From Faecousia sp. (lineage in GTDB: Bacteria > Bacillota > Clostridia > Oscillospirales > Oscillospiraceae): a DNA stretch of 64,000 nt. The DNA is taken from contig JARIBV010000034.1 in NCBI GenBank assembly GCA_029257335.1, positions 1-64,000 on the forward strand, given 5' to 3'. Positions 18,744-28,739 of this stretch are shown piece after piece. The translations under genes and the position numbers were made by a program. The stretch's first letter is position 1, and every line of letters starts with the position of its first letter. Below the pieces are notes generated by a model. It was given only the letters and a program-made list of their open reading frames with translations. It was not told where the DNA came from and did no database searches.

Positions 18744-20897
18744 ATGGGGCTGACAAATCATAGTGTTGGAATCAAGGCGGTGGATTCCGGTCTGGTCATC
18801 AAAAAAAGAACTCCGGACGACCGGGTCGTAGCCTTGGCAGGGAATCCCAATGTGGGAAAGAGCACCGTATTCAATCATCTTACCGGGATGAAGCAGCACA
18901 CCGGGAACTGGCCGGGAAAAACGGTGACAAATGCCCAGGGGTACTGTGAAACCAAGGATCAAACCTATGTAATGGTGGACATTCCCGGTACCTATTCCCT
19001 GATGGCCCATTCTGCGGAGGAAGAAGTGGCACGGAATTTTATCTGCTTTGGAAAGCCAGATGCGGTTGTGGTGGTCTGCGATGCAACCTGTTTGGAGAGG
19101 AATCTGAATCTGGTGCTCCAGACCATGGAACTTTCTGACCGTGTGGTGGTCTGCGCCAATCTCATGGACGAGGCAAAGCGCAAGAAGATCAGACTCAATT
19201 TGCCCCTGCTGTCAAAGCGACTGGGGGTTCCGGTGGTTGGGACCACTGCCAGAAAAAAGAAAACTTTGGATGCGCTTATGGAGACCCTGGACAGCGTTGT
19301 TACGGATCGGAAGCCCCAAAGTCCTTATCTGGTGCAGTATCCCACCTGCATTGAGCATGCAATTTCCCTGCTGGAGCCTGTGGTGAAGGAAAAAAGCGGT
19401 GGAAAGCTGAACAGCAGATGGCTCAGTCTCAAGCTGCTGGATCAGGATGAATCCTTGATTCGGGAGATCAACAGTTATCTGGGGGAGGACTTCCTGCAAG
19501 ACAGGGAATTGCAGGAGGCGATTCAGCATGGAAAAGAGAAACTGGCCCAATACGGCGTGACCGGGGAGGACCAGCTGAAAGATCTGATCGTTTCTGCGTT
19601 GGTACAAAGCGCTCAATCTCTGTGTCAGGGGGTCACCGTGTATGCAGATCGCCAATACGCAAAGACAGACCGCACTCTGGACAAAATACTCACCAGCAAG
19701 GCCACCGGCTATCCTGTTATGCTCGCCCTGCTGGCAGGGGTGTTCTGGCTCACCATTACCGGGGCAAACTATCCGTCACAGCTCCTGGCAGACGGCTTGT
19801 TCTGGATTCAGGACAGACTGACAGAGCTGTTTCTGTATCTGCATGCACCGGCGTGGCTCCATGGGGCCCTGGTACTGGGGGTCTATCGGGTGTTGGCCTG
19901 GGTGGTATCGGTGATGCTGCCGCCGATGGCAATTTTCTTCCCGCTGTTTACGCTTTTGGAAGATGCCGGCTATCTGCCTCGGGTGGCCTATAATCTGGAT
20001 CGGCCCTTTAAGCGGTGCTGTGCATGCGGCAAGCAGGCCCTGTGCATGTGCATGGGATTTGGCTGCAATGCCGCCGGGATCATCGGGTGCCGGATCATTG
20101 ACTCCCCCCGGGAACGGCTGCTGGCCATCCTGACCAACAACTTTGTGCCCTGCAACGGACGCTTTCCCACCCTCATTGCGATCATCACCATGTTTTTTGT
20201 GGGCACGGCCGGGGGCGCAGGTTCCTCTCTTCTGTCGGCACTGCTTCTGACAGCGGTGATCGTGCTAGGGGTCCTGATTACCTTCGGCATTACAAAGCTC
20301 CTTTCCCAAACACTGCTCAAGGGGATGCCCTCCTCCTTTACTCTGGAGCTTCCCCCATACCGAAAGCCCCAGGTTGGAAAGGTCATTGTCCGCTCCATTT
20401 TTGACAGGACCCTGTTTGTTCTGGGGCGGGCCGTGGTGGTGGCTGCACCGGCCGGCCTTGCAATCTGGCTGATGGCCAATGTTTCCGTGAATGGGGTCAG
20501 TATCTTAAACCATTGTGCCTCATTTCTGGACCCCTTCGCCCGGCTCATGGGGCTGGATGGGGTCATACTGATGGCGTTCATTCTGGGCTGCCCCGCCAAT
20601 GAAATCGTCATTCCCATTATCATTATGACCTATCTGGCCCAGGGCAGCATCCTGGAGCTGGACAGCCTGGCACAGATGAAAACCCTCTTTGTGGAAAACG
20701 GCTGGACCTGGATCACCGCCGTGAGCACCATGCTGTTTTCCCTGAACCACTGGCCCTGCTCCACAACGCTGCTGACCATTCGCAAGGAAACCGGAAGCTG
20801 GAAGTGGACGGCTCTGGCGGCAGTGATCCCCACGGTGGTGGGCATTGTGATCTGTATTGCATTTACTGCCGCTGCGCGCCTGATCGTTTCGTTCTAA
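18744..20897 (+). CDS. feoB: Ferrous iron transport protein B
   Basis: G1 GNPNVGKSTVFNHLTG, DIPGTYSL, CANLMDE; C-terminal gate motifs (GCNAAGIIGCRIIDSPRERLLAILTNNFVPCNGRFP). RBS gggagg precedes ATG 18744. Confidence 0.97.
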   Translation: MGLTNHSVGIKAVDSGLVIKKRTPDDRVVALAGNPNVGKSTVFNHLTGMKQHTGNWPGKTVTNAQGYCETKDQTYVMVDIPGTYSLMAHSAEEEVARNFICFGKPDAVVVVCDATCLERNLNLVLQTMELSDRVVVCANLMDEAKRKKIRLNLPLLSKRLGVPVVGTTARKKKTLDALMETLDSVVTDRKPQSPYLVQYPTCIEHAISLLEPVVKEKSGGKLNSRWLSLKLLDQDESLIREINSYLGEDFLQDRELQEAIQHGKEKLAQYGVTGEDQLKDLIVSALVQSAQSLCQGVTVYADRQYAKTDRTLDKILTSKATGYPVMLALLAGVFWLTITGANYPSQLLADGLFWIQDRLTELFLYLHAPAWLHGALVLGVYRVLAWVVSVMLPPMAIFFPLFTLLEDAGYLPRVAYNLDRPFKRCCACGKQALCMCMGFGCNAAGIIGCRIIDSPRERLLAILTNNFVPCNGRFPTLIAIITMFFVGTAGGAGSSLLSALLLTAVIVLGVLITFGITKLLSQTLLKGMPSSFTLELPPYRKPQVGKVIVRSIFDRTLFVLGRAVVVAAPAGLAIWLMANVSVNGVSILNHCASFLDPFARLMGLDGVILMAFILGCPANEIVIPIIIMTYLAQGSILELDSLAQMKTLFVENGWTWITAVSTMLFSLNHWPCSTTLLTIRKETGSWKWTALAAVIPTVVGIVICIAFTAAARLIVSF

Positions 20898-20928
20898 GCC
20901 GGTTCCGAAACCCTCTTTTCCATGACAA

Positions 20929-20965
20929 GAAGCACCATGCCGGTACCCCTACGGCATGGTGCTTC
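20929..20965 (+). terminator. Terminator-like hairpin after feoB
   Basis: 14-bp stem gaagcaccatgccg...cggcatggtgcttc. Confidence 0.6.
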
Positions 20966-21148
20966 TCGTTTGGATTGGGAATGGTAGATCGTTCAGTCTT
21001 ATACTAGCACAGCTTGAGATCCTTGAGAAGCCCCGATAGGGGATAAGTCCGTAAAAAATTAAGGGAAAAGATCAAAATCCTTTCCTTGCCAATTTCAGTT
21101 GGACAGGATATAATGGTTTCGTAATTTCCTGACATAAGGAGAATGAAA

Positions 21149-23014
21149 ATGAATTTACCAATTCGTCCCCATGGACACCTGCCTTCTCAATGGGAAGAAG
21201 CGCTGGCAGAGCTGGAACAAGACCTCTCCATGACTGTTTCCCAGTCCGGTATCTCCGTTGAGGGTGTGGCCGGTGACCATCTGGAGGTACACAGCGACGG
21301 AACGGCCGTTACCATCACCTGGGCAGAGCCTGTGCAGTTTTACAGAGCGTTGAGCCTGATCCCGCTTCCCCTGAAGCCCTGCAAGATCCGGCAGACCCCC
21401 TGTTTCAAAACCGTGGGCATTATGTTCGATGTATCCCGCAATGCGGTGCTGACCCCTGAGGCCATTCGCTTCTTCCTGCGGAAAATGGCGCTGATGGGCC
21501 TGAACCTGGGCATGATGTATACGGAGGATACCTACGAGGTCCCCGGTCAGCCCTATTTTGGGTACAAGCGGGGCCGCTACACCATGGAAGAGCTGCGTCA
21601 GCTGGATGACTATGCGGACCGTTTCGGCATTGAGCTGTGCCCCTGCATCCAGACCCTGGGGCATCTGAACCGTGCGCTGCACTGGCCCGCACTGTCCCAC
21701 CTGCAAGAGGATGACGAAGTGATTATGCCCGATCTGGAGGAGACCTATGAGTTCCTGGATCAGCTGATCCGGGCTGCCATTGCTCCCTATCGCTCCAGAA
21801 GAATCCACATCGGCATGGATGAGGCCCACGGCCTGGGCCTGGGCAAGCACTACTATCGCTTTGGCTATGAGGAGCCCCACAAGATCATGTTCCGCCACCT
21901 GAAGCGGGTGCTGGAAATCACCGAAAAGTATGGTCTGGACCCCATAATGTGGAGCGACATGTATTTTGCCCTGGATGGCCACAACTATCATACCCCGGGA
22001 GATCCCTCCCAGAGCGCCATTGATGCAGTGGTGCCCGGCGTGACCCTCATGTATTGGGATTACTATCAGGCCAAAGAGGAGGCCTATCTGGAGGCTCTGC
22101 GCAAGCATGCTATGTTCCCGGCACCCACGGTGTTTGCAGGAGGCATCTGGACCTGGTGCGGCATTGCTCCCAGCTACGAGACCACCATCACCAATACGGT
22201 GGCAGGACTGAACGCCTGCAAGAAAAAGGGGATCCCTCTGGTTTTGGCCACAGCCTGGGGCGATGACGGTGCCGAAACCAATTTTGCCACGGCGCTGCTT
22301 GGCTTGCAGATGTACGGCGAATTCACCTATCAGGGAGCATATGACGAAGACACCCTTCGTCAGCGGTTTGTCCGGTGCTGCGGGGCAGATCCTCAGGCCT
22401 TTTTGGATTTGTCCGACTTCAATCACTGTGCGGGGATGAATTCCCGGCCCAATGACCCGGCCAATGCGGTGAAGATCATGCTCTATCAGGACCCTCTGGT
22501 GCAGCTGTTTGAAAAGGACATGGAGATTTTTGAGCTGGAAGCTCACTATGCAGAGCTGGAAACCCGCTTTGGTCGATACACGGAGGAAAACCCCGAATTT
22601 GCCTGGCTCTTTGGGTTCTATGCCGCTCTGGCAAAGGCGCTGAAGCTCAAGTGCCACTGGCACGAACATGCAGCGCAGGCAGTCCGCAACGCAGACCGTA
22701 CTGCCGCCGCTGCCCTGGCTGCCGGGATGCCCGCCGCCGCTGAGGCGATGGATCAGCTGCGGGGATACTGGCGCAGAATGTGGGAGACCACCAACAAGCC
22801 CCAGGGCTTTGAGATCATCGAAGGCCGCCTGGGTGCAGTGAGAGCCAGACTTCTCACCGCCGGGGAAAAGATGGACGCCTTTGCAAGAGGAGAGGTGGAC
22901 GACATCCCCGAGCTGACGGAACAGACCCTGATTTACCGCCGCCGGGAGGACAACAGCGTGGGCTGTACCAATTTTGTGGCGGATATTGTGTCTGCCTGCA
23001 AGATCGACAAATAA
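21149..23014 (+). CDS. Glycoside hydrolase family 20-like beta-N-acetylhexosaminidase (GcnA-like)
   Basis: GH20-type catalytic region: VGIMFDVSRNAVLTPEAIRFFLRKMALMGLNLGMMYTEDTY; HIGMDEAHGLGLGKHY (D-E pair). RBS aaggag. Confidence 0.88.
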   Translation: MNLPIRPHGHLPSQWEEALAELEQDLSMTVSQSGISVEGVAGDHLEVHSDGTAVTITWAEPVQFYRALSLIPLPLKPCKIRQTPCFKTVGIMFDVSRNAVLTPEAIRFFLRKMALMGLNLGMMYTEDTYEVPGQPYFGYKRGRYTMEELRQLDDYADRFGIELCPCIQTLGHLNRALHWPALSHLQEDDEVIMPDLEETYEFLDQLIRAAIAPYRSRRIHIGMDEAHGLGLGKHYYRFGYEEPHKIMFRHLKRVLEITEKYGLDPIMWSDMYFALDGHNYHTPGDPSQSAIDAVVPGVTLMYWDYYQAKEEAYLEALRKHAMFPAPTVFAGGIWTWCGIAPSYETTITNTVAGLNACKKKGIPLVLATAWGDDGAETNFATALLGLQMYGEFTYQGAYDEDTLRQRFVRCCGADPQAFLDLSDFNHCAGMNSRPNDPANAVKIMLYQDPLVQLFEKDMEIFELEAHYAELETRFGRYTEENPEFAWLFGFYAALAKALKLKCHWHEHAAQAVRNADRTAAAALAAGMPAAAEAMDQLRGYWRRMWETTNKPQGFEIIEGRLGAVRARLLTAGEKMDAFARGEVDDIPELTEQTLIYRRREDNSVGCTNFVADIVSACKIDK

Positions 23015-23044
23015 ATTTGAGATCCTTTGTTATATAGTATAGGC

Positions 23045-23080
23045 AAAACCGCCGGCTCAGAGAACAGAGCCGGCGGTTTT
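23045..23080. terminator. Bidirectional intrinsic terminator
   Basis: aaaaccgccggctc...gagccggcggtttt with A/T tails on both sides, between convergent genes. Confidence 0.8.
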
Positions 23081-23150
23081 TGCATGGCGCAAAGAAATAC
23101 AAGCTGCCTGATAAAAAATCAGACAGCTTGTGCGCCAAAGATCTTTTTTC

Positions 23151-23891
23151 TCAGCTTCTTCGGAAGCGGGCCAAAAACTCTTTGGTTTCCTGCTTTTGGG
23201 GATGGGAGAACAGTTCCGTGGGGGAACCCTCTTCACAGATGATCCCGTTGTGCATGAACACGACCCGATTGCTTACATCCCGGGCGAATGCCATTTCGTG
23301 GGTCACCACCAGCATGGTCATGCCCTCCTGGGCCAGGTCCTGCATGACGGACAGAACTTCTCCCACCATTTCCGGGTCCAGGGCCGAGGTGGGCTCGTCA
23401 AACAGCAGTACCTCGGGATCCATGGCCAAGGCTCTGGCAATGGCCACACGCTGCTTTTGACCGCCGGACAGCTGCCGGGGTCTGGCGTTGATATAGGGAG
23501 CCATGCCCACCTTTTCCATATAGTACATGGCGTGCTTCTGCGCTTCGGCCTTGGTCCGTTTCAATACCTGAATCTGTCCTACCATGCAGTTTTGCAGGAC
23601 GGTCATGTGGGAAAAGAGGTTGAAGGACTGAAACACCATACCCACCTTGGAGCGGTAGGCGGCGGTCTTGCTGCCGTGCTGGGCCACATCCTTTCCGTGG
23701 TGGAGGATCTGGCCGGAGGAGGGGACCTCCAGAATGTTGATGCAGCGCAGAAGGGTGCTTTTGCCGGAGCCGGAGGCACCAATGATGGAGATCACATCGC
23801 CCTTGTTCACGGAAAAGTCAATGTCTTGCAGCACCTGATGGCGTCCAAAGGATTTGGACAGGTGGTGGATCTGTAAAATTGGTTCGTTCAT
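23151..23891 (-). CDS. Amino-acid ABC transporter ATP-binding protein
   Basis: Walker [10 protein letters not shown], signature [32 protein letters not shown]. Start [16 protein letters not shown] at 23891. Confidence 0.95.
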   Translation of the reverse strand: MNEPILQIHHLSKSFGRHQVLQDIDFSVNKGDVISIIGASGSGKSTLLRCINILEVPSSGQILHHGKDVAQHGSKTAAYRSKVGMVFQSFNLFSHMTVLQNCMVGQIQVLKRTKAEAQKHAMYYMEKVGMAPYINARPRQLSGGQKQRVAIARALAMDPEVLLFDEPTSALDPEMVGEVLSVMQDLAQEGMTMLVVTHEMAFARDVSNRVVFMHNGIICEEGSPTELFSHPQKQETKEFLARFRRS

Positions 23892-23892
23892 A

Positions 23893-24732
23893 TCAGCAGC
23901 CTCCTGTGGTGTGTTCCTTGTGGTGCTCGTCGTAGGGAGAGCCGTGGTTGGGATGACTGTAGGTGCCGGCTGCCATGGTGAGCTGATCGGCTTGGACCAG
24001 CTCATAGCTGTCGCTGCCGTCCATTCTTTTTTCCACCCAGCGCAGCAGCAGGGAGGCGGACAGGGTCATAATCAGATAGCCTGCCATTTCGATGGCCGCA
24101 GAGGGAAAATACAGATTGTTGATGCCGGTAATGTAGCGGTGGGCGGAGAAGAACTCGGTAAAGCCGATGATGAACATGACCGAGGTATCCTTCACATTGA
24201 TAATAAAGTTGTTGCCGATCTGGGGCATGATGTTGCGCAGAGCCTGGGGAAGGATCACACGGGTCATGGTCTGCACATGGGTCATGCCCAGGGCTTTTGC
24301 CCCCTCCGTCTGGCCGGGATCAATGGAGATGATGCCGCCTCGGACGGATTCGGCCATGTATGCGCCGGTGTTGACGGAGACCACCAGAATGGCAGCGGCC
24401 CACATATTGCTGAAGCGCAGGGTATTGCCGGAAAAATAGGGAAGACCGTAATAGATGAACACGGCCTGGAGCACCATGGGGGTGCCCCGAAATACCTCCA
24501 CATAGATCCGCACCACGGCCCGCACCAGCTTCAGAAGGAAGCGCTTGGGAAGCGGGTCATTTTTGCTGCATGGGATGGTGTTGAGAATGCCGCAGACAAA
24601 GCCGATGACGCAGCCGATGGCGGTGGCAATCAGGGCCAGAAGCAGGGTGCTTTTGATTCCGTTCAGGTACATGCCGGAATAATTGTTCCAGAGCAGAACC
24701 ATATCGTTTCCGATTTTTACAAGCTGATCCAT
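23893..24732 (-). CDS. Amino-acid ABC transporter permease
   Basis: HisM/GlnP-type EAA loop: [48 protein letters not shown]. Confidence 0.95.
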   Translation of the reverse strand: MDQLVKIGNDMVLLWNNYSGMYLNGIKSTLLLALIATAIGCVIGFVCGILNTIPCSKNDPLPKRFLLKLVRAVVRIYVEVFRGTPMVLQAVFIYYGLPYFSGNTLRFSNMWAAAILVVSVNTGAYMAESVRGGIISIDPGQTEGAKALGMTHVQTMTRVILPQALRNIMPQIGNNFIINVKDTSVMFIIGFTEFFSAHRYITGINNLYFPSAAIEMAGYLIMTLSASLLLRWVEKRMDGSDSYELVQADQLTMAAGTYSHPNHGSPYDEHHKEHTTGGC

Positions 24733-24747
24733 TGGAATCCATCCCCC

Positions 24748-25659
24748 TTAAATCTGAGGCTGAATGGCAATGGCCTGGTTCATAAGGGCATTGAAATCCT
24801 CGGCAGTCATGTCTGCCAGAGCCTGTTCCATGGCTTCCTTCAGGGCAAGGTTGTCTTTTTTGACAGAAATGCCGATGTTCACATTTTCCGCTCGCTCTTC
24901 TTCGGATGCAAACTGAAAATCCCCCTCGGTGCCGGAGAAATTCAGAATGGTCAGGCTGTCGTCCTTTGCCACGGCACCCATGGCGGTGGGAAGGTCGGTG
25001 CAGATAAAGTCTACATTGCCGGTCTGCAAGGCCATGAGCATGGAAGGAGCGGTTTCTGCGGGTGCCAGGATTTGTGCATTGGGAATCTGTCCCAGACAGG
25101 AGTCATACCAAATGGTGCCGGACTGGGCGGTGCACTTGCCCCCTGCCAGGTCGGCAATGCCCTTGGCAGAGGCATAGGGACTGTCCTTTCTGGTGACGCA
25201 GACGATGGTTGCATAGTAGTAGGGGCCTGCCATGGTGACCTCCGCCATTCGTTCGGCGGTCATGGACTGGCCTGCAATGTTGGCATCCATGGTGCCGGAC
25301 TGCACCCCGGGCCCCAGAGAGTCCCAGGCGCTGGAGACAATCTCCAATTCCCAGCCGTTGGCCTCGCAGATCTTTTTTGCGATCATCACATCATAGCCGT
25401 TTGCATAGGCGCCGGGGACATTGGAGATGGGAACGGCACCGTTGGCGTCGTTGGTCTGGGTCCAGTTGTAGGGGGCATAGGCACATTCCATGCCCACGGT
25501 GAGAACGCCGTCTTCCAAGCCTGCAATCACAGGCCCTTCTTTCCGGGAAGGGGCGGTGGAGGAAGAACCGCCGGGAGCGGGATCTGCATTGGAGCTGATA
25601 CAGCCGGCCATAGACAGCAGCACGGCCAGGGACAACAGGAGGGTCAAGAACTTTTTCAT
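24748..25659 (-). CDS. Amino-acid ABC transporter substrate-binding lipoprotein (predicted lysine)
   Basis: Lipobox LLSMAGC; SBP family 3 motifs (LTVGMECAYAPYNWTQ, GYDVMIAKKICEANGWELEIV). Downstream of a lysine riboswitch. Confidence 0.9.
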   Translation of the reverse strand: MKKFLTLLLSLAVLLSMAGCISSNADPAPGGSSSTAPSRKEGPVIAGLEDGVLTVGMECAYAPYNWTQTNDANGAVPISNVPGAYANGYDVMIAKKICEANGWELEIVSSAWDSLGPGVQSGTMDANIAGQSMTAERMAEVTMAGPYYYATIVCVTRKDSPYASAKGIADLAGGKCTAQSGTIWYDSCLGQIPNAQILAPAETAPSMLMALQTGNVDFICTDLPTAMGAVAKDDSLTILNFSGTEGDFQFASEEERAENVNIGISVKKDNLALKEAMEQALADMTAEDFNALMNQAIAIQPQI

Positions 25660-25712
25660 GGGATTTCACCTTTCCAAAATGTATTTCTGATGCATAACAA
25701 TACATCGGAGAA

Positions 25713-25742
25713 TAAAAAATGAACCGCTTTGGTAAGCGGTCC
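25713..25742 (-). terminator. Terminator of the lysine riboswitch
   Basis: Minus strand GGACCGCTTACCAAAGCGGTTCATTTTTTATT. Confidence 0.85.
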
Positions 25743-25790
25743 ATGGAAATACGGAAAATCTCAGGAAAAAAGACAGTCCGAACAGCCATC

Positions 25791-25955
25791 GATAGCGCTT
25801 CACAAAACACTTGTGACAGTCCGGCAGATCTTCTCTGACGACCCAGCGGGGAAAGGCAGGCAACCAGTTCTCCCACTTCGGCGGCGTTTCCTTTCCCAAA
25901 TAACGGCTGCCTGGCCTTGTTATTTGGTACTGATAAGCACCGCGCCTCTATCTAA
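25791..25955 (-). promoter_or_regulatory. Lysine riboswitch (L box)
   Basis: Minus strand: AGATAGAGGCGCG...ATCAGTA...GGGAAAGGAAACGCCGCCGAAGTGG...CTGGTTGCC...GGACTGTCACAAGTG...GCGCTATC; canonical L-box core with GATAG/CTATC P1. Confidence 0.93.
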
Positions 25956-25973
25956 GCGATTCAATTCCCAGAT

Positions 25974-26002
25974 ATGATAGCACTTTAGCAATGCCGTGTC
26001 AA
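25974..26002 (-). promoter_or_regulatory. Promoter driving lysine riboswitch transcript
   Basis: Minus strand TTGACA-N17-TATCAT. Confidence 0.8.
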
Positions 26003-26119
26003 CCCTTTGTTGAATAAATATGTAGAATTTTTAAGTTCTTCGTAGTATCATCAGTGTGGAGCGGATGCGTCTGCCGGATCCATCACACAAGGAAACATAA
26101 AAATATGGAGGGTGATCCT

Positions 26120-26368
26120 ATGTGGCCGTTTCGTAAAAAGGAAAGAGCAACCGCAGCCCCGTCTTCTGACAGCGTAGAACAATACATGAACCGCCTGCAA
26201 ATACAGCGGCTTATGACAGAAGATTTTTCTTTGACCATTGAAAACATCTATACCATCATGGGCCTGGGACTGAGAGGCCTGCAAAAGGACCAGCTCCATG
26301 TGGGAGATCGGGTGGTCATAAGAAACGCAAATCAATATGCCATGAGCACCTCTTTCCGTGAAGAGTGA
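26120..26368 (+). CDS. Small protein resembling a stand-alone EF-Tu domain II beta-barrel
   Basis: RBS ggagggtg, ATG 26120. FSLTIENIYTIMGLGLRGLQKDQLHVGDRVVI resembles the EF-Tu domain II pattern F.. IEDVF.I.GRG......G.L.VGD.V.I. Confidence 0.6.
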   Translation: MWPFRKKERATAAPSSDSVEQYMNRLQIQRLMTEDFSLTIENIYTIMGLGLRGLQKDQLHVGDRVVIRNANQYAMSTSFREE

Positions 26369-26458
26369 GGCCCAAAAAGCAGGAGACGGCCCATATTGCG
26401 GGGAAGTCTGCTGCAAAATGCACATGCTGCTACAACAGAACAGGGACAGACAGTCACA

Positions 26459-26500
26459 AACGCCGCCAGAATCGGAACATCTCCCGATTCTGGCGGCGTT
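26459..26500. repeat. 17-bp perfect inverted repeat (possible terminator)
   Basis: aacgccgccagaatcgg / aacatctc / ccgattctggcggcgtt. Confidence 0.85.
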
Positions 26501-26588
26501 ATGCTTCGGATGTGTCGTGCAATCCTATGTGCAGGCGGCCCTGCGCCGTTCTCTGGCTATGGAGGAAAGCCCTGCACGGCGTTGACGC

Positions 26589-28067
26589 TTAATGCTTCTT
26601 TCCGGTGAAGAAATCCTTGATGATTCCAAAGCCGGAGGAGAAGCCGATCAGCACAATGAAAATTTCCAGCCGTCCCAGCATCATGCCGATCATTTCCACA
26701 ATCAAGGTGGCGTTGTTGGTCATGGGGTTGGTAATGCCGATGGACAGGCCAACGGTGCTGATGGAGGAGGCGAAATCGAACATTGCTTCCGTGAGGGTGC
26801 AGTTTGCAGTCACGGTCAGCAGCAAGGAACCGGCAATGTAGATCACAAGATAGGTAATAATGAAGCTGGTGGTGTCCTCGGCCAGTTCCTTGTCGATGGG
26901 GAACTTGCCCTGCGCCTTGATGTAGTGAGGAGCTTCAATATTTCTGGAAGGGGAGAGCTTTTTCCGGATATTGATGGCGGCAAGCCGCAGGGCCAGATAC
27001 ACTCTGGAAATCTTGATGCCGCCGGCGGTGGAACCGATGCCGCCGCCAATGATCATCATGAGAATCAGCACACCGATTGCAAAGTGGGGCCATTCGGCAT
27101 AGCTCATGGTAGAGTATCCGGAAGTGGAAAGGGCGGAAACCACATCAAAGGAGGATTTTCTCAGGCCCTCAAAAAAGCTGATTCCCAACCCGTCCGCCAG
27201 GGACAGGGCGGTAATGGGAATGAAAATGGCCAGCAGGAGAAACATGAACTTGACTTCGCTCACACGGAAGAAGGACTTGACCTTTCCCTTCGCCAGCAGA
27301 ATGAGGGCGGCAAAGTTGGTGGTACCGATCAGCATCAATACAATGGTGATAATTTCAATGGAAAGGCTGTTGTATTCCCCAATGCTGTTGAGCTTCGTGG
27401 AAAAGCCGCCGGTGGACAGGGAACACATACTGTGGCAAATGCTGTCAAACCAGGTCATACCGGCAATGCGATAGGCAATGGTGCCCAGTACAAGGCAGAT
27501 ATTATAGATGATAAAAATTGCCTGCGCCGTCTTTTTGATATTGGGCATGATCTTGTCAGGATGGCCTTCGGCACTGTATAGGTTCATGGACTGCTTGTTG
27601 GAAATCAGAATAATCATCATCATGATGAAGCCAAGACCGCCGCAATACTGCATAAAGCTGCGGTGAAAGAGGTAGATCATGGGGGTGATGCTCACATCCA
27701 TGGCAGAAAGACCGGTTGTGGTCCAGCCGCTGACGGCCTCAAACAGGGCCTGCACCATGGTCAGCTGGTTTCCGATCACAAAGGGCAGTGCGCCGATGAG
27801 TACGCCCCAGGCCCAGGCAAACAGAACCGTCAGACTGGATTTCCGGACAGAGGCACGCCAGTGAAATGCATCCTCCGTGTCCCGCTTTCCCAATATGCAG
27901 ATCAGCAGACCCAGAAGCAAAGAGCCGCCGCCGGGAATGAGGAACGACAGGGTATATTGTGTATCCTGGGGGTACCAGGGCAGGATCAGAATGGGGGCCA
28001 GCACGAACAGGCCGATGAGGCACATCAGCTTGCCCACGCTGGAACAATCGGAAAGAATCTTTTTCAC
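26589..28067 (-). CDS. trkH: TrkH/KtrB-family potassium uptake channel subunit
   Basis: Repeated P-loop motifs (SGWTTTGLSAMDVSI, CSLSTGGFSTK, SALSTSGYSTM, SSISTVGLSIGITNPMTNNA). Confidence 0.93.
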   Translation of the reverse strand: MKKILSDCSSVGKLMCLIGLFVLAPILILPWYPQDTQYTLSFLIPGGGSLLLGLLICILGKRDTEDAFHWRASVRKSSLTVLFAWAWGVLIGALPFVIGNQLTMVQALFEAVSGWTTTGLSAMDVSITPMIYLFHRSFMQYCGGLGFIMMMIILISNKQSMNLYSAEGHPDKIMPNIKKTAQAIFIIYNICLVLGTIAYRIAGMTWFDSICHSMCSLSTGGFSTKLNSIGEYNSLSIEIITIVLMLIGTTNFAALILLAKGKVKSFFRVSEVKFMFLLLAIFIPITALSLADGLGISFFEGLRKSSFDVVSALSTSGYSTMSYAEWPHFAIGVLILMMIIGGGIGSTAGGIKISRVYLALRLAAINIRKKLSPSRNIEAPHYIKAQGKFPIDKELAEDTTSFIITYLVIYIAGSLLLTVTANCTLTEAMFDFASSISTVGLSIGITNPMTNNATLIVEMIGMMLGRLEIFIVLIGFSSGFGIIKDFFTGKKH

Positions 28068-28073
28068 AAGAAG

Positions 28074-28739
28074 CTACCTCCCGGTCAATTCTTTCACGGC
28101 CGCAATTTCCTGACCGTTGCTGGAGATGACTACCAAGGTGTCCCCGGCAAGGATCCTGGTGTCACCACGGGGGATGAGGGTGCTGTCGCCCCGGAGAATG
28201 CATCCCACAATCACATCTTTGCTCAGGGTGATTTCCCACAGCTTCTTTCCGGCGGCGGGAGACTCTGAGGAAATGGCAATCTCAACGATCCGGATCCGGC
28301 CGGTACCAATGGAAATAATGTTGGTCATCTCATCAATGAAGGCCTGCTGCTCAATGATGCCGGTAATGGCAGAAATGGCGCAGACTACGCTGTCCACACC
28401 CATTTTATAAAAGAACTCGGTCTTTTGGGGATCGGAAACCAGGCAGACCGTCTTTTTTACATGAAATCGCTTTTTGCAAAGCTGGCTGGCCACCAGATTG
28501 TCCTCGTCTTTGGAGGTAAGAGCAATGGAGATGTCACACTCTGCGGCCTCTGCCTCGTCCAGAATAAAGGGCTTGGTGCCGTCTCCGTAAATCACGGTAA
28601 GGCCCTCGATCTCGGCCAGCTTCATGCAGTCTTCCCGATTCTCATTCACGGCGGTCACTTTGTACCCCTGACTCAGCAAAGACAAGGCCAAAGATTTGGC
28701 CTTGTTCCGTCCGCCGATCAACAATATTCTTTTTTTCAT
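28074..28739 (-). CDS. trkA: TrkA-like (RCK) potassium uptake regulatory protein with RCK_N and RCK_C
   Basis: MKKRILLIGGRNKAKSLALSLLSQGYKVTAVNENRED; C-terminal AGKKLWEITLSKDVIVGCILRGDSTLIPRGDTRILAGDTLVVIS. Confidence 0.9.
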   Translation of the reverse strand: MKKRILLIGGRNKAKSLALSLLSQGYKVTAVNENREDCMKLAEIEGLTVIYGDGTKPFILDEAEAAECDISIALTSKDEDNLVASQLCKKRFHVKKTVCLVSDPQKTEFFYKMGVDSVVCAISAITGIIEQQAFIDEMTNIISIGTGRIRIVEIAISSESPAAGKKLWEITLSKDVIVGCILRGDSTLIPRGDTRILAGDTLVVISSNGQEIAAVKELTGR

